From Actinopolyspora halophila DSM 43834 (GTDB lineage: Bacteria; Actinomycetota; Actinomycetes; Mycobacteriales; Pseudonocardiaceae): a stretch of 64,000 bases of DNA. Position numbers and translations under genes: made by a program. Below, one piece after another: positions 27,919-36,160 of this stretch. A model generated the notes under the pieces. The model saw only the letters and a list, made by a program, of their open reading frames with translations. It was not told the origin of the DNA and ran no database searches. The number at the start of each line of letters is the position of its first letter. The stretch's first letter is position 1. The stretch covers positions 2,459,276 through 2,523,275 of the forward strand of contig NZ_AQUI01000002.1 in NCBI RefSeq assembly GCF_000371785.1. Direction: 5' to 3'.

Positions 27919-29310
27919 ATGGATCCCACTTTTTACCGCAGTCCGGCCGAGGCGGTCGCCGCTCCGGGGGAGGAGCTCGCCTACCTGGTGGCCTTCGACC
28001 CGACGCGGCAGCAGCCGGACGCACTGGTCGCGCTCGACGTGAACCCGGACTCGGAGTCCTACGGTCGGGTCGTCGGGTGGACGGACACCCCTGGGCACGG
28101 GGACGAGCTGCACCACTTCGGTTGGAACGCCTGCAGCAGCGCGTTCATGCACGAGGGCCACGACATGGCGGGGCTGGCTCGCCGTTACCTGCTGGCTCCG
28201 GGGTTGCGTTCCGGTGACCTGCACGTCTTCGACACGTATTCCGATTCGCGCCGACCCGCGCTGGTCAAGACCGTCCCCGGCGAGGAACTGGCCGAACGTG
28301 CGGGCTACTCCCGGCCGCACACGCTGCACTGCGGGCCGGAGGGGGTGCTGCTGACCTGTCTCGGGGGCGCGGACGGTGCCGAAGGCCCCGGCGGGATCGC
28401 CGTGCTGGACCACGACACCTTCGAGGTCCTGGGGCCTTGGGAGACCGACCGGGGGCCGCAGTACCTCGCCTACGACGCGTGGTGGCACCTCCAGCACAAC
28501 ACCCTGGTCAGCAGCGAGTGGGGAACTCCCTCGATGGTGGAGTCGGGCATCGTCCCGGAGCGGCTGCTGGCCAACGAGTACGGGCACGCGATCCATTTCT
28601 GGGACCTCTCCACCGGGGAGCACACCCAGCGCGTCGACCTGGGGGCCCAGCACCAGATGCCGTTGGAGCTGCGCCCCGCCCACGACCCGGAGGCGACCTG
28701 GGGCTACGTGGGGGTGGTCGTGTCCACCGAGGACCTGTCCGCCTCGGTGTGGCGCTGGTCCCGCGAAGGGGATCGCTGGACGGCGGAGAAGGTGGTGACC
28801 ATCCCCGCGGAGGAGGCCGACCCGGACGTGCTGCCTCCGGTGCTGCGGCCGTTCGGAGCGGTTCCGCCGCTGGTCACCGATATCAACCTGTCGGTGGATG
28901 ATCGGTTCCTGTACGTCTCGTGCTGGGGAACGGGTGAGCTCAAGCAGTTCGACGTCCGGGACCCGCGGCATCCGGTGGAGACGGGGTCCGTGCGGCTGGG
29001 TGGTATCGCGCGGGCGGCGGAACATCCCGCCGAGCCGGGGACCCCGCTGTCCGGTGGGCCGCAGATGGTGGAAGTGAGTCGCGACGGCCTGCGGGTGTAC
29101 GTGACCAACTCGCTGTACGGCTCGTGGGACGACCAGTTCTACCCCGCCGGTGTCGGAGCGTGGATGGCCAGGATCGAAGCCGACCCGGACGGTGGGATGC
29201 GCCTGGACCCGGGCTTCTTCCCCAACGGGGCCGAGTTCCGGGGATTGCGGGTGCACCAGGTGCGTCTGCAGGGTGGGGACGCCTCCTCCGACTCGTACTG
29301 CTATCGGTGA
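27919..29310 (+). CDS. Selenium-binding protein 56 family (methanethiol oxidase type)
   Basis: The 463-residue protein of the SBP56/SELENBP1 family has a beta-propeller fold; characterised members oxidise methanethiol and bind copper. Conserved elements are HHFGWNACSSAF, RPHTLHCGPEG, HLQHNTLVSSEWG, GVVVSTEDLSASVW and TDINLSVDDRFLYVSCWGTGE. The His-rich positions are candidate metal ligands. The human CSSC motif reads CSSA here, so only the first cysteine remains. It has no selenocysteine codon. ATG 27919 follows a GGAGCAGG patch. Its position between selA and selC/selD suggests shared selenium or sulfur metabolism, though the family need not use selenium. Confidence 0.9.
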   Translation: MDPTFYRSPAEAVAAPGEELAYLVAFDPTRQQPDALVALDVNPDSESYGRVVGWTDTPGHGDELHHFGWNACSSAFMHEGHDMAGLARRYLLAPGLRSGDLHVFDTYSDSRRPALVKTVPGEELAERAGYSRPHTLHCGPEGVLLTCLGGADGAEGPGGIAVLDHDTFEVLGPWETDRGPQYLAYDAWWHLQHNTLVSSEWGTPSMVESGIVPERLLANEYGHAIHFWDLSTGEHTQRVDLGAQHQMPLELRPAHDPEATWGYVGVVVSTEDLSASVWRWSREGDRWTAEKVVTIPAEEADPDVLPPVLRPFGAVPPLVTDINLSVDDRFLYVSCWGTGELKQFDVRDPRHPVETGSVRLGGIARAAEHPAEPGTPLSGGPQMVEVSRDGLRVYVTNSLYGSWDDQFYPAGVGAWMARIEADPDGGMRLDPGFFPNGAEFRGLRVHQVRLQGGDASSDSYCYR

Positions 29311-29467
29311 GCACGGGCTCGTCGCGCGGGCGGGCCGAGGGTGGATTCCGGCCGGAGCGGTGGGCAGTATCGGGAGGGGACGGCCCGCGCGGCGACCGGG
29401 TGGGGCGAGGACTCCGCGTGTGATCGTCCGGCCGAGACGGGACGGGGACCACGGAAAGAGCCGCGCC

Positions 29468-30010
29468 ATGACCGAACGAAAACCTCCGGGGACGAGCTTC
29501 GAGAGCTGGATCGACCGTCAGGTTCGGGTCGCCCGGGAGCGTGGGGACTTCGACGATCTCCCCGGGATGGGTGAACCGTTGCCGGACCCGAGTTCGGACG
29601 ACGAGCTCTCCTGGGTGAAGAAGTACGTCGAGCGGGAGGGGCTGTCCAGCGAGTCGTTGCTGCCGCCCGCGGTGCAGCTGCGCAAGGAGATCGACCGGCT
29701 TCCGGGGCGGGTGGCCGAGCAGCGCTCCGAGCAGGCGGTGCGCGAACTCGTCGACGAGCTCAACATCCGCATCGTCGAGTGGCTGCGCGCCCCGAGTGGC
29801 CCGAAGATCAAGGTCGGCCCGGTCGACGTCGAGGAGACGGTGCGGCAGTGGAGGCAGCAGCGTGCCGTCGACTCGGGGCAGCACGCGGGAGGCGGCGCCG
29901 TGGGCGGGAGCACCGGTTCCGCCGAGGGATCCGCGGGCAAGTCGCGTGTGCGCGACAGGCTGCGCGGCTGGTGGCACGGGACCGTGCGCGGCGGGAAGGT
30001 GTCGCGCTGA
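29468..30010 (+). CDS. DUF1992 (DnaJ-homologue C28 conserved domain) protein
   Basis: The 180-residue protein carries the DUF1992 domain at residues 10-85: FESWIDRQVRVARERGDFDD, LPGMGEPLP, then VKKYVEREGLSSESLLPPAV. The family, related to the conserved domain of DNAJC28, has no defined biochemical role. The middle is an extended helix (RKEIDRLPGRVAEQRSEQAV). The C-terminus is a Gly/Ser-rich linker and a basic tail (RVRDRLRGWWHGTVRGG) that could touch membrane or nucleic acid. GGAAAGAG precedes ATG 29468. It ends only 32 bases before the tRNA-Sec gene on the other strand. Confidence 0.82.
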   Translation: MTERKPPGTSFESWIDRQVRVARERGDFDDLPGMGEPLPDPSSDDELSWVKKYVEREGLSSESLLPPAVQLRKEIDRLPGRVAEQRSEQAVRELVDELNIRIVEWLRAPSGPKIKVGPVDVEETVRQWRQQRAVDSGQHAGGGAVGGSTGSAEGSAGKSRVRDRLRGWWHGTVRGGKVSR

Positions 30011-30042
30011 GTCTCCGGTGTTGCCTGGTCCTCGCTCGGGTG

Positions 30043-30138
30043 TGGCGGAGGCGGACGGGAATCGAACCCGCCTGACCGAGTTGCTCGGTCACGTCGGTTT
30101 TGAAGACCGCGGGGGCCACCAGGCACCCATACGCCTCC
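30043..30138 (-). tRNA. selC: tRNA-Sec (anticodon UCA)
   Basis: The 96-nt minus-strand gene includes an encoded CCA (TGG at 30043-30045 on the plus strand). The acceptor begins GGAGGCG and ends CGCCTCC. The anticodon loop CTTCAAA carries TCA for decoding UGA and is closed by CGGT/ACCG. A long extra arm (TGACCGAG-CAA-CTCGGTCA, 8 bp) and the T-loop TTCGATT fit bacterial tRNA-Sec. It lies between the DUF1992 and selD genes and opposes both. Confidence 0.95.
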
Positions 30139-30198
30139 AGCGCTGTCTCACCTTTTCGTGGAGTGCCGGTACGCGCCCGATGTCCTAGGTTCACGTCC

Positions 30199-31206
30199 AT
30201 GACCGACATCGAGGTTCCCACCGGCGAAACCTACCGGCTGACACAGTACGCGCACGGTGGCGGATGTGCCTGCAAGATCCCGCCGGACGAGCTGGAAACC
30301 ATGGTCGGGGGAGTGAATTTCCCTCGGCAGAGTGAGGTTTTGGTCGGTCTCGAGTCCGGCGACGACGCCGCTGCCGTCCGGTTCGAGGGCGACACCGCGA
30401 TCGTGGCCACGACCGACTTCTTCACCCCGGTGGTGGACGATCCCTACGACTGGGGCCGCATCGCCGCGGCCAACGCCCTGTCCGACGTGTACGCCATGGG
30501 GGCGTTGCCGCTGGTCGCGGTGAACCTGCTGAGCTGGCCCAGGGGAGTGCTGCCCATGGAGCTGGCCGAGCGGGTGCTGCGGGGCGGGGCGGAGATCGCC
30601 GCCGCCGCGAACTGCGCGCTGGCCGGTGGACACAGCGTCGACGACCCCGAACCGAAGTACGGGCTGGCCGTCACGGGAACCGCTCCGGTCTCCGGCCTGC
30701 TGCGCAACGACGCGGGAAAGCCGGGGAGACCGCTGTCGTTGACCAAGCCGCTGGGCATCGGGGTGCTCAACACGTGCCACAAGGCCACGGGTGAGGTCTT
30801 TCCCCAGGCGGTCGAGGCGATGACAACCCTCAACGAGAGCGCGGCGTGGCAGGCGGTGGCGGCCGGTGCCGCCTGCGCCACCGATGTGACCGGGTTCGGG
30901 CTGCTGGGGCACCTGCGGAAACTGGTCCGGGCCAGCGGGGTTTCCGCGGTGCTGGACTCGTCCGCCGTCCCCTATCTGGAGGGGGCGCGGTGGGCCTTGC
31001 GGAGTGGTCACGTCAGCGGCGGCACCCGCCGCAATCTCGACTGGGTGCGGGAGTGCGCCGATCTGTCGGCGGTGGACGAGCACGAGGCGCTGCTGCTGGC
31101 CGACGCGCAGACCTCGGGAGGGCTGCTCGTGGCCGGTGAACTTCCGGGGGCCCCGGTGATCGGTGAGCTCGTGGAGCGCGCGGAGCACGAGATCACCGTG
31201 CGGTGA
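30199..31206 (+). CDS. selD: Selenide, water dikinase (selenophosphate synthase)
   Basis: The 335-residue SelD makes selenophosphate from selenide and ATP for SelA. YAHGGGCACKIPP is the N-terminal glycine-rich loop with the catalytic Cys (Cys, not Sec, form) and Lys. SGDDAAAVR and ATTDFFTPVVDDPYDWGRIAAANALSD carry the Mg/ATP aspartates, and CATDVTGFGLLGHL is a conserved C-domain motif. ATG 30199 follows the tRNA-Sec gene by about 60 bases. With selA, selB and selC the set is complete. No ybbB-like selenouridine synthase is nearby, so selenoprotein synthesis is the likely purpose. Confidence 0.96.
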   Translation: MTDIEVPTGETYRLTQYAHGGGCACKIPPDELETMVGGVNFPRQSEVLVGLESGDDAAAVRFEGDTAIVATTDFFTPVVDDPYDWGRIAAANALSDVYAMGALPLVAVNLLSWPRGVLPMELAERVLRGGAEIAAAANCALAGGHSVDDPEPKYGLAVTGTAPVSGLLRNDAGKPGRPLSLTKPLGIGVLNTCHKATGEVFPQAVEAMTTLNESAAWQAVAAGAACATDVTGFGLLGHLRKLVRASGVSAVLDSSAVPYLEGARWALRSGHVSGGTRRNLDWVRECADLSAVDEHEALLLADAQTSGGLLVAGELPGAPVIGELVERAEHEITVR

Positions 31207-31388
31207 GCGGAAAAATCAGCGGCGCGAGGCGAAGACCCCGTGCGAGCATCCTCGGGATGGACGAGGACTCCTTCCCGCAGCGCGTCGGGGATCGGCTGGC
31301 CGGGATCGCCGGAACGGAGTGAGCCCGGCCCGCTTCCGCGGCGCGGACGGCGTGTCGCCGTTTCGTCGTGGTGTCCGCGAGGGTGTTC

Positions 31389-32042
31389 CTACCCGCGTTT
31401 GGCCCGGTCCGCCGCCTGGGTCAGCCCCTGGGCGGTGTTGTCGAGCACCTCGGAGAGGATCTCGCGCAGCGTGGTCCCGTCTTCGCGGGCCAGCCACGAG
31501 TGCATCGCGGAACCGAAGCAGGAGACCATGGTCATCGACCACGCCCCGGGGCGCGGATCGCACCGCTGGTCGGTGCCCAGGTACTCGGCGACGAGCTCGG
31601 CCATGTCCTGCATCCAGCGCTGCCGCATCAGGTGCATCTCGTACTCGCCGGTGGAGTCCAGCGCGTTCAGCAGTTCGGCGCGCATGAGGTGCTGCTCGCG
31701 GTCCACCTCTATGCGGTCGGAGGCGTCGAGCATCGCCACGGCGAGGGCGTGCATGGGGTGTTCGTCGCCGGTTCGCTCGTTCAGCGCCGCGCGCACCCGT
31801 TCCAGCTCGCCGCTGAGGTCGCCGAACAGCACCGCGTCCTTGCTGGGGAAGTAGCGGAAGAAGGTTCGCGGGGCTATGTCGGCCGCTCGGGAGATCTGTT
31901 CGATCGTGGTGGATTCGAACCCCTGCTCGTGGAAGAGCCTCAGGGCCGCCGCTTCGATGTTCGCCCTGGTCCTGGCGGCCTTGAGCGCTCTTCTGCCTCG
32001 TACCTCGGGTCCTTCGGCCGGAAAGGCCGCAACGCTGGTCAT
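31389..32042 (-). CDS. TetR-family regulator of the adjacent efflux gene
   Basis: The 217-residue TetR protein has its helix-turn-helix at about residues 25-65: IEAAALRLFHEQGFESTTIE, QISRAADIAPRTFFRYFPSK. The C-terminal two-thirds is the ligand-binding helical domain (EVDREQHLMRAELL, WMQDMAELVAEYL). It is divergent from a DHA2 multidrug transporter across 105 bases holding a perfect 16-bp palindrome, the classic arrangement of a local repressor of efflux. ATG 32042 is chosen over an upstream TTG at 32078, which has no ribosome site; GAGGAAC lies about eleven bases upstream. Confidence 0.88.
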   Translation of the reverse strand: MTSVAAFPAEGPEVRGRRALKAARTRANIEAAALRLFHEQGFESTTIEQISRAADIAPRTFFRYFPSKDAVLFGDLSGELERVRAALNERTGDEHPMHALAVAMLDASDRIEVDREQHLMRAELLNALDSTGEYEMHLMRQRWMQDMAELVAEYLGTDQRCDPRPGAWSMTMVSCFGSAMHSWLAREDGTTLREILSEVLDNTAQGLTQAADRAKRG

Positions 32043-32103
32043 AGTCTCAGGTTCCTCGGAATCGCAGCGCAGCGTCAACTGTGCCTATTGTCACTTATGC
32101 CAA

Positions 32104-32119
32104 ATGGCAGTACTGCCAT
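32104..32119. promoter_or_regulatory. TetR operator over the efflux promoter
   Basis: ATGGCAGTACTGCCAT is a perfect 16-bp palindrome. On the plus strand TTGTCA (32088-32093), a 17-base spacer and TACTGC (32111-32116) form a plausible promoter for the transporter, and the palindrome covers the -10. Binding of the divergent TetR protein would block it. Confidence 0.7.
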
Positions 32120-32147
32120 ATTCTGTTGTGTGGAGAAAGGAGTGCGT

Positions 32148-33863
32148 ATGTCCAACGGCGAAGCCCGCCACGGCGGGGGCGCCGCTGAATCGAGACCGAC
32201 CACGGGGGAACAGGGGGCGACTGCCGAAGGTATCGACGTAACGGTGTACCGGCGCAGGTGGGCGACACTGATCGTGCTCTGCCTGGCGCTGTCGGCGACC
32301 ATGCTCGCCAACACCTCGCTCAGTGTCGCACTGCCCAAGCTCTCGCGTGCGCTCGATGCCTCCACCTCGGCGCAGCAGTGGTTCTCCGACTCCTACGCCC
32401 TGGTTTTCGCCGGGCTGCTGTTCACCAGCTCGTCCATCGCCGACCGCTACGGGCGCAAGTGGATGCTGCAGGCGGGCATGGTGCTGTTCGGCGTGGTCTC
32501 GGTCTACGTCTGGCTGTTCGTCGGATCCAGTGCGGAGATGATAGCCGCCCGCGGGCTGCTCGGTGTGGGCGGCGCGATGATCATGCCGGTGACGCTGTCC
32601 ATTCTGACCAGCGTCTTCCCGAGCGGGGAGCGCACCAAGGCGGTCGGGATCTGGGCCGCCGTCTCGGGGGCGGGCAGTGCTCTCGGCCCGGTGATCGCCG
32701 GACTGCTGCTGGAGTACTTCTCCTGGGAGTCCGTCTTCGTCATCAACGTTCCGGTCGTGATCATCGGGGTGATCGCCGGAATCCGCTACATCCCGGCACA
32801 CACCGGAACCGAGGGCGGTCACGGTGGGCTGGACCTGCTCGGTGCGCTGCTGTCCACGGCCGGGATCACCATCGCCGTCTACGCGCTGATCGAGGCCCAG
32901 CACGTCGGTTGGCTCTCCGCGCGCACGTTGTCCATGGTGGCGCTCGGCCTGGTTCTGCTGGCCCTGTTCGTGCTGTGGGAGCGGCGACAGCAGGACCCGA
33001 TGCTGGACGTGCGGTTGTTCCGCAGCAGCGCGTTCTCGGCCTCGGCCGTGGCGCTGACCCTGGTGTTCTTCGCCATGATCGGCGTGTTCTTCGCGCTGAG
33101 CCAGACCCTGCAGATCGTGTTCGGCTACTCACCGCTGACGGCATCCACCGCGATGCTGCCGATGTCGGTGATGATGATCCTGATCGCCCCGCAGGTGTCC
33201 AAGATCGTGGGGCGGTTCGGGCCGCGCAACACCATCGCGGGTGGACTGCTGCTCGCGGCTGTCGGAATGGCCGGATTGAGCACGTTGACCGTGGACTCCA
33301 CCTACTGGCACATCCTGCTGCCGCTGTCCTGCACGGCCGCGGGCATGTCGCTGGCCATGGCCCCGGCGACCGACCAGCTGATGTCCAACGTGCCCAAGGA
33401 GCGCGCGGGCATGGGGTCGGCCACCAACGACGTCACTCGCGAGGTCGGAGCGTCGCTGGGTGTGGCGGTGCTGGGCAGTGTGCTCGGTGGCAGCTACGCC
33501 GCCCGCATCTCCGACTCGCTGACCGGGCTGCCCGAGCAGGTGCGCCAGACCGCGGAGGACTCGCTGCCGGGGGGTATGATGGTGGCCAGGTCGCTGGGTG
33601 AGCGGGGGCAACAGCTCGCCCAGGACGTCTCGCGGGCCTGGATGGAGGCCTCCCAGGTCGCCTACCTGGCCGCGGCCGGGCTGATCGCGATCGCCGCGCT
33701 GATCGCTTGGTTCTTCCTGCCGGGCAAGACGAGCCCGACCACCGTGGCCTCCGCGGAGGAGAGCTCCGAACAGGGTGAACAAGCCGACTCGGGACAGATC
33801 GATTCGGCTCAGGCCGACTCGGGCCGGGCCGACTCGGAGCAGGCCGCCGCCGAGCAGCGGTGA
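32148..33863 (+). CDS. DHA2-type MFS multidrug efflux transporter (14 TM)
   Basis: The 571-residue membrane transporter has about 14 helices. Motif A appears as SIADRYGRKWMLQAG, and motif C of drug:H+ antiporters as WAAVSGAGSALGPVIAGLLL, placing it in the EmrB/QacA (DHA2) group that expels amphipathic drugs. The C-terminus ends in a soluble tail with the repeated pattern ADSGQIDSAQADSGRADS, about 35 residues of low complexity. AAAGGAG precedes ATG 32148. It is under likely control of the divergent TetR through the palindrome at its promoter. Confidence 0.9.
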   Translation: MSNGEARHGGGAAESRPTTGEQGATAEGIDVTVYRRRWATLIVLCLALSATMLANTSLSVALPKLSRALDASTSAQQWFSDSYALVFAGLLFTSSSIADRYGRKWMLQAGMVLFGVVSVYVWLFVGSSAEMIAARGLLGVGGAMIMPVTLSILTSVFPSGERTKAVGIWAAVSGAGSALGPVIAGLLLEYFSWESVFVINVPVVIIGVIAGIRYIPAHTGTEGGHGGLDLLGALLSTAGITIAVYALIEAQHVGWLSARTLSMVALGLVLLALFVLWERRQQDPMLDVRLFRSSAFSASAVALTLVFFAMIGVFFALSQTLQIVFGYSPLTASTAMLPMSVMMILIAPQVSKIVGRFGPRNTIAGGLLLAAVGMAGLSTLTVDSTYWHILLPLSCTAAGMSLAMAPATDQLMSNVPKERAGMGSATNDVTREVGASLGVAVLGSVLGGSYAARISDSLTGLPEQVRQTAEDSLPGGMMVARSLGERGQQLAQDVSRAWMEASQVAYLAAAGLIAIAALIAWFFLPGKTSPTTVASAEESSEQGEQADSGQIDSAQADSGRADSEQAAAEQR

Positions 33864-33906
33864 TGTGACACCGGGACCTGGTGTCGGTTTCGCGCGTGAG
33901 CGACGC

Positions 33907-34823
33907 TCAGGTCCCGGAGCGCGCGTGGTCGAGGCTGCGCAGGAAGTCGTTCCACCGGGCATGGGGGAACAGCAGCGAATCGCCGTGCGGGTGCTTGGAG
34001 TCCCGCGCGGCGATGCCGTGCTCGGTGAACGCGACTTCCACGCAGTTCGCCTGACTGGTGCTGTGGCCGCGACGTGTTCGGGCTCTTCCAGGAAAGCGCT
34101 GTTGCCCCGGTGTTCCAGATACACCAGGTTCGGCTGCTGGCCGTACTCCAGCAGCACGAACGGGCCTTCCACGCCGGGGTGGATCCCCGCGCTGAGCGGA
34201 ACCACCCGGATGGTGACGTTGGGCCGTCGATTGCTCTCGGCCAGCCGCAGCAGCTGCCGACGCATGACGCCGGGTTCGGCCGTCGGGCGGCGCAGCACCG
34301 GCTCGTCCAGCAGCACCTCCAGCCGCGGCGCTTGTGCGCCGAGCAGTACCGCCTGCCTGCCGATGCGGGCGCTGACCAGGCGTTCGATCTCGCGTTCGGG
34401 CAGCTCGTGCGTGGTGCCGCGCATGACGGCCTCGGCGTACTCGTCCGTCTGCAGCAGTCCCGGAACCGCCTGCGATTCCCAGCTGTGGATCGCGGCGGCC
34501 TCTTTCTCGAAACGCATCAGGTCCTGCCACAACGCGGGCAGGGCGGCGTCCTGGACCTGCCACCAGTTGCGGTCGCCGCCGTTGCGCACCAGCGCCAGGA
34601 TCTCCTCGCGGCGCTGGGCCGGCACGCGATACAGCCCGAGCAGGGCCGAGACGTCGTCCGGTGCCAGTCCGCGCGCCCCTGTTTCCATCCGGCTGAGCTT
34701 GCTCATCGAGATCCCCAGGGACTGGGACACCTCGGCGGCGCTGAGCCCGGTGCGGTCCCGTAGCTCCCGCAGTTCCCCGGAGACCCGTCTGACTCGCGCC
34801 GGAACCCCTCTGCGCTCTTCCAT
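33907..34823 (-). pseudogene. Deletion-fused relic of an XRE/DUF5753 regulator and a DUF397 gene
   Basis: The 5' part (34823 to about 34060) encodes a normal XRE helix-turn-helix (AEVSQSLGISMSKLSRMETG) and most of a DUF5753 domain up to YLEHRGNSAFLEEPE. From about 34050 to 33907 a different frame encodes the C-terminal half of DUF397 (QANCVEVAFTEHGIAARDSK, then PHARWNDFLRSL). The usual DUF5753 tail and the DUF397 start are missing, so a deletion joined the two neighbours out of frame. Read without change, the XRE frame runs on antisense through the transporter 3' end to 33129. GAGGAAAGG before ATG 34823 shows the start is intact. Pairs like this normally act as a regulator with its small partner. 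Confidence 0.72.
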
Positions 34824-34983
34824 GATCGACCTTTCCTCGCTGGGCACTACCCGAAAAGCGCCCTGACCGGTTGCCCACTGGGCAAGGAACCGTGATCACG
34901 CGAAAGTGTCGTTGCGTGCCCGCAGGGCGGCCCTCGAGCGTGCGGAACCGGCATTCGATCACCGACCGAGCGGAGGAGACGGG

Positions 34984-35214
34984 ATGAACGCGCACTGGGT
35001 CGTTACCGGCGAGCACGGCCACGCGCCGGTGTATCTGACCATGTCCGGGTTGCGGACGCTGGAGCTGCGCCAGGGGGATGCCGTGCTGAGTGTGGGGAGC
35101 GAGCAGCTGCACGAGCTGCTGGACACGCTGTTCTGGTTGGACGAACTGTGCCGCGCCGACCTGCAGGAGGCCGCCGCGCACCTGTCCGAGCGGGCCGCCG
35201 TGGCAGTGGGGTGA
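34984..35214 (+). CDS. Hypothetical 76-aa protein
   Basis: This small soluble protein has a beta-rich N-terminal half (HWVVTGEHGHAPVYLTMSGL) and a helical acidic C-terminal half (EQLHELLDTLFWLDELCRAD). GGAGGAGA before ATG 34984 supports translation. I do not know its family. It is divergent from the XRE relic (160 bases between starts), the typical place of a target gene for XRE/DUF397 systems. Its stop lies about 80 bases from the convergent EspG stop. Confidence 0.68.
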   Translation: MNAHWVVTGEHGHAPVYLTMSGLRTLELRQGDAVLSVGSEQLHELLDTLFWLDELCRADLQEAAAHLSERAAVAVG

Positions 35215-35292
35215 GTGTCCACCCCGGGGCGGGTGCTCCCAGTTTCGCCTAAAACTGGGAGCTCTCCCGTCGAGGGCCTTCCCACGAGCGGA

Positions 35293-36075
35293 TCAATCCG
35301 GCACGATGGTCTTGGTCAGCTCGCGCACGCGCTCGACCATCCGGCTGTGGTCGATCGGCGCGAAGGTGGTCCAGGCCTGGCCGCTGCGGCGGGTTTCCTC
35401 CATCAGGTACCAGCCCTTGGCGGTGGCGACGCAGTTGCTGACCATTCCCGACCGGGAGCGGTTTCCGCGCTGGTCCAGCTGCGCCGCCCCGAACTGGGCG
35501 TAGCCCACGCGTTCGCCGCCGGCCATGTCGACCAGCGCGCTCGCGTCGTCCCGGCGCACCCCTCGACGCAGCAGTGCCTCGCGCATCGCCCGGTCGGAGT
35601 CGCCGGCCTCGGCTGCGGCGGCGTCGAGCTGTTCGCTCGGCACCGAGACCGCCTTGCCCGGGCCGGGACTCAGCCCGGAGAGTACCTCCACGACGGCGCG
35701 GTGCGGAGCGTCGTCGGAACGCAGCTGGCGCATCCGCACCACACCGTCCTCCCGCACGACCAGCGCGGCGCTGGCCGGGCCGACCGCGGCCAGCGCGGTA
35801 CGCCGGTGCTCGCCCTCCTCGGTCAGGTAGCGGTACACCAGGTCGAAGGAGTTCCGATAGTGGTTCAACGGGAAGAACACCCCGGAGATGTCGTCCTCGG
35901 CGTCCCGGTCGCCGAAACCGAGCTGCCGTAGCTCCTGTTCGGCCCGCTGCTCGGTGTCGCGGCGTTCTTGCTCGGTGATGCCCTCCGGGAGGACGTTCAG
36001 CAGGAGCGGCTTCGTGCCGAGCCGGAAGTGCTGCCAGGCGAGGTGGAAGGCCTGTTCGGAAAGTTCGATGTTCAT
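35293..36075 (-). CDS. EspG-family ESX secretion-associated chaperone
   Basis: The 260-residue protein has the EspG fold pattern: an N-terminal LSEQAFHLAWQHFRLGTKPL that normally forms the first strand and helix, a central FDLVYRYLTEEGEHRRTALAAVG, and a C-terminal GWYLMEETRRSGQAWTTFAP followed by a final helix. In mycobacteria EspG binds PPE proteins in the cytosol and guides them to the type VII secretion machine. A PPE-like gene lies 85 bases upstream on the same strand and is the likely partner. No core ESX gene (eccC, eccD, mycP) is in the window. Confidence 0.85.
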   Translation of the reverse strand: MNIELSEQAFHLAWQHFRLGTKPLLLNVLPEGITEQERRDTEQRAEQELRQLGFGDRDAEDDISGVFFPLNHYRNSFDLVYRYLTEEGEHRRTALAAVGPASAALVVREDGVVRMRQLRSDDAPHRAVVEVLSGLSPGPGKAVSVPSEQLDAAAAEAGDSDRAMREALLRRGVRRDDASALVDMAGGERVGYAQFGAAQLDQRGNRSRSGMVSNCVATAKGWYLMEETRRSGQAWTTFAPIDHSRMVERVRELTKTIVPD

Positions 36076-36160
36076 GGTCTCCGCGGGATACGTGGCGCCG
36101 GGAGCGTTCCCGGCGCCGTGTTCGGCCGTGCGTGTGGAACGCGTTGGCTCGCAGGCTCGG

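Noticed and set aside
33129-33906. C-terminal extension of the XRE frame as a real domain
   Set aside because: It is antisense to the transporter 3' end and has no domain character; it is read only because the deletion removed the stop.
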